A DNA stretch of 5,303 bases from Anaerolineales bacterium (GTDB lineage Bacteria; Chloroflexota; Anaerolineae; Anaerolineales; VGOW01): assembly GCA_919901875.1 (NCBI GenBank), contig CAKKQG010000239.1, forward strand, positions 1-5,303. The letters are read 5' to 3'. Positions 1 through 5,064 of this stretch are shown here, one piece after another. The notes under the pieces were generated by a model that searched no databases, was not told the origin of the DNA, and saw only the letters and a list, made by a program, of their open reading frames with translations. Position numbers and translations under genes: made by a program. Each line of letters starts with the position of its first letter. Within the stretch, counting starts at the first letter, position 1.

Positions 1-45
1 TTGGCGCAAATTTGCAAATTCAGTTGGCGCGCTCATAGTTCAAAA

Positions 46-78
46 AGACCTCGCGGGTTTCTAAAACCCGCGAGGTCT
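46..78. repeat. Perfect 15-bp intergenic hairpin, AGACC...GGTCT family (copy 1)
   Basis: The arm AGACCTCGCGGGTTT (46-60) is followed by a 3-nt loop (CTA) and its exact reverse complement (64-78). On the - strand the stem is followed directly by TTTTT (complement of 42-46), so it could terminate - strand transcription, whereas the + strand side lacks a T-tract. The same architecture (15-bp stem, 3-nt loop, identical outer bases) recurs at 5032-5064. A dispersed palindromic repeat that also acts as a terminator is the simplest reading. Confidence 0.85.
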
Positions 79-100
79 CCTCTACCGAAGTTCATCCCGC

Positions 101-128
101 AACAGGCTTAATTGCCTGTTTTGCTTTT
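101..128 (+). terminator. Probable rho-independent terminator for an upstream + strand gene
   Basis: AACAGGC (101-107), a 6-nt loop (TTAATT) and GCCTGTT (114-120) form a 7-bp stem. The T-rich run 119-128 (TTTTGCTTTT read across the stem end) follows. It would end a + strand transcript entering from left of the window. The in-frame TTG at 112 sits inside the loop and stem, which argues against that TTG being the start of the next gene. Confidence 0.5.
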
Positions 129-155
129 CTCCCATCATTCGCACATCTTCCCCTG

Positions 156-161
156 TATAAT
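156..161 (+). promoter_or_regulatory. -10 box TATAAT placed for a leaderless mRNA
   Basis: A perfect TATAAT ends 7 nt before the GTG at 169. With the usual 6-8 nt from the -10 box to the transcript start, transcription would begin at or within a base or two of the GTG itself, giving an mRNA with no 5' leader. No good -35 hexamer is visible 16-18 nt upstream, and no Shine-Dalgarno lies before the GTG, which fits leaderless translation. Transcript start mapping is lacking, so this is inferred from spacing alone. Confidence 0.5.
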
Positions 162-168
162 CGCCCGC

Positions 169-1692
169 GTGCTTACCTTCACCGTCTTCTTCGCCGGAAT
201 GGCGTCGCTCGGAATCGAGATCGCCGCCGCGCGTTTGCTCGGCAACGTTTTTGGGACAAGCAACCTAGTATGGGCAAATATCATCGGGCTGATATTGCTC
301 TACCTCACCGTTGGATACTTCATCGGCGGGCGTTGGGCAGATCGATCACCGCACGAAAAAACTTTTTATCAAATCGTGTGCTGGGCGGCGTTCACCGTTG
401 GTCTCATTCCGTTTTTCGCGCGCCCCATTTTGCTTTTCGCCGCGCAAGGTGTTGAAAGACTCAACGCCCCTGTCGCGGGCGGCTCATTCCTTGCCACGCT
501 GTTACTCTTCATCGTCCCCGTCACCTTGCTCGGCTGCGTCTCGCCGTTTGCTATTCGTCTTTCGTCGAACAACCTCAATCAAGTCGGCAACTCTGCCGGG
601 CGCATCTACGCCATCTCCACGCTCGGCTCGCTCGTCGGCACGTTCCTGCCCGTCCTCGTTCTCATTCCAACGCTCGGCACGAACCGCACCTATTTATTTT
701 TTGCATTTTTGTTGTTTGGATTTTCTTGGATCGGATTATGGCGATCAGATCGTCGCCGCGCGGTGATGTTGTTATGGATGCCCTTCATCTTAATCGGTGT
801 CGCCGCCTTTACTGCGGGAGCCATTAAACCTACTCAGGGCTTGATATACGAGCGCGAGTCCGCTTACAACTTTATTCAAGTCGTTGAGCGACGCGGCACG
901 CGTTACTTATTACTCAACGAAGGGCAGGGGCTTCACTCGGTTTACAACCCCACTCAACCGATCACCAATGGAACGTGGGATTATTTTTTAGTTGCTCCCT
1001 ACTTCAACACGCCGCCAGTTAACGTCAATAGTCTCGCGCTTGTGGGTCTTGCCGCCGGAACGATCTCTAAACAATACACAATGGTTTATGGCGCGATCCC
1101 CATTGACGGCTTCGAGATCGATCCGGAGATCGTCAGGGTGGGGCGCGAGTATTTTGCTATGAACGAATCGAATCTCAACATCGTCGTCGAAGATGGGCGT
1201 TGGGGTTTGGCGCATAGCAAACGCAAATACACCGTCATCGGCGTGGATGCTTATCGCTTGCCGTACATCCCGCCGCATCTGACCACGATAGAATTTTTTC
1301 AAGAAGTGAGAGATCATCTCGAAGATCGCGGCGCGTTAGCCATCAACGTCGGGCGCACGCCCAATGATCGCCGCCTGATCGAAGCGATGGCAACCACGCT
1401 CAAGGCGGTCTTCCCTTCGGTCTATGTGATGGATGTGCCAAGTACATTCAACAGCATCCTTGTCGCCACCATGCAACCGACTTCGGAAAAGAACCTGCAA
1501 GCGAACTTAACTTTGTTGCCGCCCAATGCCCACCCATTGCTCACCTTTTCACTCCAGCGCGGCGTTGCCTCACTTCAACCGACCGTTTACAGCGACACCA
1601 TCTTCACCGACGACATCGCCCCGGTGGAACAATTGACGAACTCGATTGTGATAAATTTTGTGTTGGGGGAAGGACTTCAATTGCTAAAATGA
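169..1692 (+). CDS. Membrane-embedded spermidine-synthase-like protein (seven-helix N-terminus fused to SpeE-type domain)
   Basis: This is an integral membrane protein with a cytoplasmic SAM-type Rossmann domain, of the fused transporter-like/spermidine-synthase-like type. Numbering is from the GTG at 169 (507 aa). About seven hydrophobic segments lie near residues 2-25, 33-53, 67-92, 105-128, 144-169, 173-191 and 198-219. The SpeE-like part then shows YERES (227-231), the nucleotide loop VGLAAGT (292-298), the acidic strand end FEIDP (315-319), EDGRWGL (341-347), VDAY (359-362), IPPHL (367-371) and the terminal TDDIAPVEQL (480-489), a hallmark of these fused proteins. True spermidine synthases carry a second Asp in a VDSTDP-like motif and a YHE-type motif for the polyamine. 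Here these places read VDAYRLP and WDYFLVAPYF, so putrescine aminopropyl transfer is doubtful and the substrate is unknown. The GTG is preferred over the in-frame TTG at 112 because the TTG lies in a terminator-like hairpin, the GTG follows a TATAAT, and family members begin close to the first helix. The family call is firm; the reaction is not. Confidence 0.88.
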   Translation: MLTFTVFFAGMASLGIEIAAARLLGNVFGTSNLVWANIIGLILLYLTVGYFIGGRWADRSPHEKTFYQIVCWAAFTVGLIPFFARPILLFAAQGVERLNAPVAGGSFLATLLLFIVPVTLLGCVSPFAIRLSSNNLNQVGNSAGRIYAISTLGSLVGTFLPVLVLIPTLGTNRTYLFFAFLLFGFSWIGLWRSDRRRAVMLLWMPFILIGVAAFTAGAIKPTQGLIYERESAYNFIQVVERRGTRYLLLNEGQGLHSVYNPTQPITNGTWDYFLVAPYFNTPPVNVNSLALVGLAAGTISKQYTMVYGAIPIDGFEIDPEIVRVGREYFAMNESNLNIVVEDGRWGLAHSKRKYTVIGVDAYRLPYIPPHLTTIEFFQEVRDHLEDRGALAINVGRTPNDRRLIEAMATTLKAVFPSVYVMDVPSTFNSILVATMQPTSEKNLQANLTLLPPNAHPLLTFSLQRGVASLQPTVYSDTIFTDDIAPVEQLTNSIVINFVLGEGLQLLK

Positions 1693-1847
1693 ACAATGAA
1701 CAATGAACAATGAACAATGGGAAAATCCCAAATCCCAAATTCCAAAATCCAAAATCCAAAATCTAAAACTTCAAACGGAATACGCAATACGAAATACGAA
1801 TCTCCAATCTCTAATCTCTAATCTCTAATCTCCAATCTCTAATCTCC
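1690..1847. repeat. Four consecutive heptamer tandem-repeat arrays
   Basis: Four arrays with 7-nt period follow one another. TGAACAA occurs four times exactly (1690-1717), and its first unit includes the stop codon of the upstream gene. AAATCCC-like units occur seven times, drifting to AAAATCC and AAAATCT (1723-1771). AATACG-type units occur three times (1778-1798). AATCTCC/AATCTCT occurs seven times (1799-1847). The strand is A/C-rich and nearly free of G after 1721, with no coding potential. It resembles the degenerate heptamer repeats (STRRs) known from filamentous cyanobacteria. The whole intergenic spacer up to the next ribosome binding site consists of this material. Confidence 0.9.
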
Positions 1848-1854
1848 AACAATT

Positions 1855-1860
1855 AAGGAG
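1855..1860 (+). promoter_or_regulatory. Shine-Dalgarno AAGGAG
   Basis: A near-consensus AAGGAG lies 6 nt before the ATG at 1867. It fixes the start of the DUF1461 gene and shows that this organism uses strong Shine-Dalgarno sites as well as the apparent leaderless start at 169. Confidence 0.85.
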
Positions 1861-1866
1861 TCTCTC

Positions 1867-2592
1867 ATGCCCTCTTGGTTACCCTCCACCCTCCGTATCG
1901 CCCTCATCATCGCTATGCCGTTTGCTTTGGTGCTGCTGGTGGTTAAGTTCTTGTTGTCGTCAGACGTATTCCCAAAGTGGGAATACAACTTGCCCGAAAC
2001 AGCCTATACCGATCAATACAACTTATTTAAATTCCCGGTGGATTACTATGGCTTCACCAAAGAAGATCGCCTCAAGATTGCGTTGGTTTCGATTGAGTAT
2101 TTGAACAACAATGAAGACATCAGTTTCTTGGCGAAGCTAACGATCCCGCAAGAAAAAGTGGTCAACACTGAAGTTGGGACGCGCATGTACAACGACCGGG
2201 AGTTGAAGCACATGGAAGATGTGAAGGCAGTGGTGCGCGCGGCGAACACGGTGATGATCATTGCCTGGTTCATAATGCTTATCTCTATTAATACTTTGGG
2301 GTGGGGCGCGGAAACAAAGTTGTTATTGCGAAGCGGGTTGATCGTGGGATCCATCGTCACGGCGGCGGCGCTGGTTGGCATTGTGCTGTTTGCAGTGATA
2401 GGCTTCAGCACGTTTTTCGTCCTCTTTCACAAAATCTTTTTCACAGGCGATACGTGGCTCTTCAATTGGTATGACACACTGATACGTTGTTTCCCGACGA
2501 AGTTTTGGTTCGACGCGTTTTTGTGGATCGGGCTGGGATCATTGTTAGAGGCAGCCATCGTCGGTGTCACCGCCTGGTTTTGGAAGCCATAA
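1867..2592 (+). CDS. DUF1461/TIGR01906 membrane protein, Lit-like (lipoprotein intramolecular transacylase family)
   Basis: The 241-aa integral membrane protein has four hydrophobic segments near residues 8-31, 127-144, 157-181 and 215-238. A loop of about 95 residues after the first helix is probably extracytoplasmic. Family hallmarks are YGFTKEDRL (61-69), NDREL-KHMEDV (109-119), FHKIFFTGDTWLFN (187-200) and the following WYDTLIRCFP (201-210). In characterised Firmicute Lit enzymes, two conserved histidines about 72 residues apart are needed to move the sn-2 acyl chain of a diacylglycerol-modified lipoprotein to its N-terminal cysteine. His115 and His188 here are 73 apart in the matching motifs. 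Membership of the family rests on these motifs; transacylase activity in this lineage is inferred, and many DUF1461 proteins are uncharacterised. The start is set by AAGGAG 6 nt upstream. No lipoprotein-processing gene (lgt, lsp, lnt) is in view. Confidence 0.85.
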   Translation: MPSWLPSTLRIALIIAMPFALVLLVVKFLLSSDVFPKWEYNLPETAYTDQYNLFKFPVDYYGFTKEDRLKIALVSIEYLNNNEDISFLAKLTIPQEKVVNTEVGTRMYNDRELKHMEDVKAVVRAANTVMIIAWFIMLISINTLGWGAETKLLLRSGLIVGSIVTAAALVGIVLFAVIGFSTFFVLFHKIFFTGDTWLFNWYDTLIRCFPTKFWFDAFLWIGLGSLLEAAIVGVTAWFWKP

Positions 2593-2600
2593 CGGTACGA

Positions 2601-2616
2601 GGGATTTCTGAATCCC
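2601..2616. repeat. Small hairpin after the DUF1461 gene
   Basis: GGGATT (2601-2606) and AATCCC (2611-2616) form a 6-bp stem with a TCTG loop, 8 nt after the stop codon. No T-tract follows. An outer pair AACGGT (2591-2596) / ACCGTT (2642-2647) could enclose it in a larger stem-loop. It may protect the mRNA 3' end or be incidental. Confidence 0.4.
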
Positions 2617-2653
2617 GACCTTGCACACCCAAGACGGCATCACCGTTTAAATC

Positions 2654-2681
2654 AAGAGACCCGCAATCGCGGGTCTCTTTT
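2654..2681. terminator. Bidirectional rho-independent terminator between convergent genes
   Basis: AAGAGACCCGC (2654-2664), loop AATC and GCGGGTCTCTT (2669-2679) form an 11-bp GC-rich stem. TTTT (2678-2681) follows on the + strand and TTGATTT on the - strand. It lies 61 nt after the stop of the + strand DUF1461 gene and a few bases after the stop of the - strand response regulator, so it can end both transcripts. Its base pairs AGACC/GGTCT match those of the long hairpins at 46-78 and 5032-5064. Confidence 0.85.
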
Positions 2682-2684
2682 GAT

Positions 2685-3341
2685 TCACACCTCCAACCGA
2701 TACCCAACGCCATGCTCGGTTTGGATCAAGCAATCGCGTTTGCCCAGTTTGTGCCGCACACTGGCGATGAGAACATCGAGCGCGCGTTCGCCTTCTTGAT
2801 ACTCCTTGCTCCACACGGCTTCGTAAAGTTCCTCGCGTGTGAAAAGGTGGCGCGGTCTTTCTATCATCAACGCCAACAGTTCGTATTCCAACGGGCGCAA
2901 TTTTAATTGAGTGTTGTCGCAATAGATTCGCCGCTCGCTCCGGCTCAAGGTGAGCGGTCCGCGCCGCAGCACCTGATCGTTTTCGCCGGAGCGGCGCAGC
3001 AGGGCTTTGATGTGCGCCACCAGATTTTCCATGCTGAAAGGTTTGGTGATGTAATCGTCCGCGCCGAGCTCCAAGCTCGCCACTTCTCCGGCGACGCTGC
3101 CTTTCGCCGTCAGCATCAATAGCGGCATGTTGGATCGCCGACGGATGGCTTGAACCAGATCGTAACCGTCCATGTCCGGCATCATCACATCTAACACGGC
3201 GAGAGCCGGTTTCTGTTGCGCCAATAACTGCAAAGCCGAAGCGGCGTTGGTGGCGGTGATCACTTCGTATCCGGCGCGCATTAAACCTAACTGTATGATC
3301 GTCAGGATTTCTACTTCATCATCCACGATGAGGATTTTCAT
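2685..3341 (-). CDS. OmpR/PhoB-family two-component response regulator
   Basis: The 218-aa cytoplasmic DNA-binding regulator is of full family length. The receiver domain (about 1-118) has the acidic pair Asp7/Asp8, phospho-acceptor Asp51 in AVLDVMMPDMDG, Thr78, the switch Tyr97 and Lys100 in the ADDYITKPF stretch, so all phosphorylation residues are present. A winged-helix domain (about 127-218) follows, with RPLEYELLALMIERP, the recognition-helix region ERALDVLIASVRHKLG and the wing TEHGVGYRL. It is last in a - strand transcription unit, starting 8 nt after the AlaX stop with no strong Shine-Dalgarno (only a GTAAGAA stretch), which suggests translation coupled to AlaX. No histidine kinase is in the window and the gene ends at a terminator, so its kinase is encoded elsewhere. 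The stimulus and regulon cannot be read from the sequence. Confidence 0.95.
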   Translation of the reverse strand: MKILIVDDEVEILTIIQLGLMRAGYEVITATNAASALQLLAQQKPALAVLDVMMPDMDGYDLVQAIRRRSNMPLLMLTAKGSVAGEVASLELGADDYITKPFSMENLVAHIKALLRRSGENDQVLRRGPLTLSRSERRIYCDNTQLKLRPLEYELLALMIERPRHLFTREELYEAVWSKEYQEGERALDVLIASVRHKLGKRDCLIQTEHGVGYRLEV

Positions 3342-3349
3342 AACGGTTC

Positions 3350-4057
3350 TTACACAATCGCAATTTCGATCCGTTTATTGATCTTTCCCTTGCTCTTGTA
3401 ATCTACGATTTTGATCGTCCCGACTTCGGATGTGTTCGCCACATGTGTGCCGCCATCGGCTTGCAGATCGAGTCCCACAATTTCTACCGTCCGCACTTCG
3501 GTGATGCCTTCCGGCACCAAATTGATCTTGGTGCGGATCAGATCGGGAATTTTAAACGCCTCTTCGCGCGGCAGAATTTTGACTCGGATGGCGCGGGCCG
3601 CCGCTACCTCAACATTGATCTTCGCTTCGATCTCTCTCGCAAATTCCTGCTTCATCGATTCAAATTCAAAATCCATTCTGCCTTTGAGCGGCTCCATGTT
3701 GCCGCCGGTTACGCTCGCGCCGTAATCACGGAAGATCACCCCGCACAAAATGTGCATCGCGGTATGAGTCCGCATCAACTGATGTCGCCGCTCCCAGTGG
3801 AGCGCCCCCTGCACGGTGACGCCGACAGCGGGTGCGTCGCCTTCGATCTCATGCCAAACATCCGATCCGGCTTTGCGAACCTTGATCACGTTGAGCGTTT
3901 TTCCGTCGGCGGTGATCGTTCCGCTGTCGTGGGGTTGCCCGCCGCCGCCCGGATAAAAAGCAGAACGGTCGAGGGCAACTGCATTTCCCTCGACCGCGAT
4001 CACTTTTGCCTCAAAGTCTTTTAAATACGCATCCGTTTGATATAACAGTTCAGTCAT
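3350..4057 (-). CDS. alaX: AlaX-type alanyl-tRNA editing protein
   Basis: The 235-aa protein resembles a free-standing editing domain of alanyl-tRNA synthetase, which hydrolyses Ser-tRNA(Ala) or Gly-tRNA(Ala) in trans. Its size fits the medium AlaX-M class: an N-terminal beta-barrel like the AlaRS region before the editing site, then the editing core. Motifs are AFYPGGGGQPHDSG (33-46, with Gln41), RRHQLMRTHTAMH with the zinc pair His98 and His102, and QADGGTHVANTSEVG (199-213) with His205. The canonical CGGTH cysteine is Asp201 here, so zinc would be held by His98, His102, Asp201 and His205, or by fewer ligands. No aminoacylation domain is present. The start codon overlaps the upstream hydrolase stop in ATGA, and an AGGA lies 7 nt upstream inside that gene. 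Editing of mischarged tRNA(Ala) is the confident role; specificity for Ser or Gly is not determinable here. Confidence 0.93.
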   Translation of the reverse strand: MTELLYQTDAYLKDFEAKVIAVEGNAVALDRSAFYPGGGGQPHDSGTITADGKTLNVIKVRKAGSDVWHEIEGDAPAVGVTVQGALHWERRHQLMRTHTAMHILCGVIFRDYGASVTGGNMEPLKGRMDFEFESMKQEFAREIEAKINVEVAAARAIRVKILPREEAFKIPDLIRTKINLVPEGITEVRTVEIVGLDLQADGGTHVANTSEVGTIKIVDYKSKGKINKRIEIAIV

Positions 4058-4959
4058 TTCTTCTTCCTGTGTTTTTGCTTCGGCGATTTTTTAGCCGTTG
4101 CCGCTTTTCTTGCTCTCTTCTTTTTTGGCGATTCGTTCATCAGCGAATCGTATAAAGCATAGACATTCCCCTGATGTAATTTCGCCACCAACCCGCCGAG
4201 CGGGATGCGGCTCTTGCCGCACGACTCAATATCAATGTCTGTCAGATCATCTCGCCTCTTGCCGCGCTCGGCGGTGCGTGTTACTTTTTTGCGGACATTG
4301 TCGAGGTAGCGCAAACTGGAACGGATGGCTTCGTCAATCTCGCCGCGCAGGATCACTTCGCCATGACCTTGAACAATGTTTTCCAAACCCATGGACGGTA
4401 TCACCTGAAGTGAGCGGGTCATATCGTCAATGTTTCCATCTACAAAATAGGGCAGGGGCATCACCATATCACCGGCGAAGAGGATTCGATCTTCATTGAC
4501 CAATACGCTGATCGAATCGGGGCTGTGACCGGGCGAATGGATCAGGGTAAGAGTTTTTTTCCCCAGATGCAAATCCATGTTGCCGTTTTCAAAGATGAGA
4601 TCGGGCAAGACGATCTCCACCCGTTCCAGTTCGGGCGATTCCATTTTGGCGTCGGCCAACCCTTTGCGCCCAACGTTATGGAGCAGATCGCGGCATTTCG
4701 AGTGGGCGATCACTTCGGCGCGTCTAAAGAAACAAGTGCCGTAAGTGTGATCGGCGTGATAGTGGGTGTTGATGACGTATTTGATCGGCGTGCTTAATTT
4801 ATTTTGGATGAAGTCTACGATCTCCAGCGTCTCCGAGGGAAAGGGTAGGGTGTCAATGACGATTGCCCCATCGGCTGATAGCACCGCTCCCGCCGTGACT
4901 TGCGCGTAAAGTTCGCTGGTAAAAACATAAACGTCTTCTGATACTCGTTCTCGTAGCAT
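4054..4959 (-). CDS. MBL-fold metallo-hydrolase with lysine-rich C-terminal tail
   Basis: This 301-aa metallo-beta-lactamase-fold hydrolase is numbered from the ATG at 4959. The full dinuclear metal site is present: THYHADH gives His66, His68, Asp70 and His71; HSPGH gives His145; FAGD gives Asp164; GHG gives His199. The fold ends near residue 275 and is followed by about 26 residues (276-301, ESPKKKRARK onward) in which 14 are Lys or Arg. There is no signal peptide, so it is probably cytoplasmic. The substrate is unknown; the glyoxalase-II-like/ribonuclease superfamily is too broad to choose from. The ATG at 4959 is preferred to an in-frame TTG at 5004 because AAGGAT lies 9 nt upstream of the ATG and the extra 15 residues are not family-like. 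It is the first gene of the three-gene - strand unit and overlaps alaX by 4 nt. Confidence 0.93.
   Translation of the reverse strand: MLRERVSEDVYVFTSELYAQVTAGAVLSADGAIVIDTLPFPSETLEIVDFIQNKLSTPIKYVINTHYHADHTYGTCFFRRAEVIAHSKCRDLLHNVGRKGLADAKMESPELERVEIVLPDLIFENGNMDLHLGKKTLTLIHSPGHSPDSISVLVNEDRILFAGDMVMPLPYFVDGNIDDMTRSLQVIPSMGLENIVQGHGEVILRGEIDEAIRSSLRYLDNVRKKVTRTAERGKRRDDLTDIDIESCGKSRIPLGGLVAKLHQGNVYALYDSLMNESPKKKRARKAATAKKSPKQKHRKKK
4065..4068 (-). promoter_or_regulatory. Shine-Dalgarno AGGA for alaX, inside the hydrolase tail codons
   Basis: AGGA (- strand) lies 7 nt before the alaX ATG at 4057. It is formed by the Arg-Lys codons AGG AAG near the very end of the polybasic tail of the upstream gene. 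Together with the ATGA stop/start overlap (4054-4057) this points to translational coupling of the two proteins. Confidence 0.7.
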
Positions 4960-4968
4960 TAAGTTATT

Positions 4969-4974
4969 ATCCTT
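4969..4974 (-). promoter_or_regulatory. Shine-Dalgarno AAGGAT of the hydrolase gene
   Basis: AAGGAT on the - strand lies 9 nt before the ATG at 4959. It supports that ATG over the TTG at 5004, which has no comparable site. Confidence 0.6.
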
Positions 4975-4980
4975 GTAATG

Positions 4981-5009
4981 AAAATAGCATAGATGATCAA
5001 ACAATGCAA
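4981..5009 (-). promoter_or_regulatory. Possible promoter of the hydrolase-alaX-regulator unit
   Basis: On the - strand TTGCAT (5009-5004) and TATTTT (4986-4981) are spaced by 17 nt, between the hairpin at 5032-5064 and the Shine-Dalgarno. TATGCT at 4989-4984 is an alternative -10. The matches are only 3/6 and 4/6, and this choice would put the transcript start almost on the Shine-Dalgarno. The region is AT-rich and is the only place for a promoter of the unit within the window after the terminator-like hairpin. Confidence 0.3.
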
Positions 5010-5031
5010 ATCTGTCTATACAATAAACAAA

Positions 5032-5064
5032 AGACCTTGAAGGTTTATTAAACCTTCAAGGTCT
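5032..5064. repeat. Perfect 15-bp intergenic hairpin, AGACC...GGTCT family (copy 2)
   Basis: AGACCTTGAAGGTTT (5032-5046), loop ATT and the exact reverse complement (5050-5064) form the hairpin. The - strand side is followed by TTTTGTTTATT, so it can terminate - strand transcripts arriving from the right and insulate the hydrolase unit. Relative to 46-78 it differs at three positions per arm, and all three are compensated on the other arm. Confidence 0.85.

Noticed and set aside
112..168. Upstream TTG start giving a 526-aa version of the SpeE-like protein
   Set aside because: The TTG lies in a terminator-like stem-loop, has no ribosome site, and the encoded 19 residues are not typical of the family. 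The GTG at 169 follows a TATAAT.
311..766. 151-aa + strand frame inside the SpeE-like gene
   Set aside because: It is an out-of-frame shadow, rich in Ser/Arg, of the membrane helices of the real gene.
1690..1847. CRISPR array
   Set aside because: The repeats are 7 nt, contiguous and without unique spacers, so they are simple tandem heptamers, not repeat-spacer units.
3443..4024. 193-aa + strand open frame
   Set aside because: It lies wholly antisense to alaX, which has clear family motifs. Its translation shows no recognisable domain.
4960..5004. Upstream TTG start giving a 316-aa hydrolase
   Set aside because: There is no Shine-Dalgarno before it, and it overlaps the likely promoter. The ATG at 4959 has AAGGAT upstream and starts where MBL proteins of this type start.
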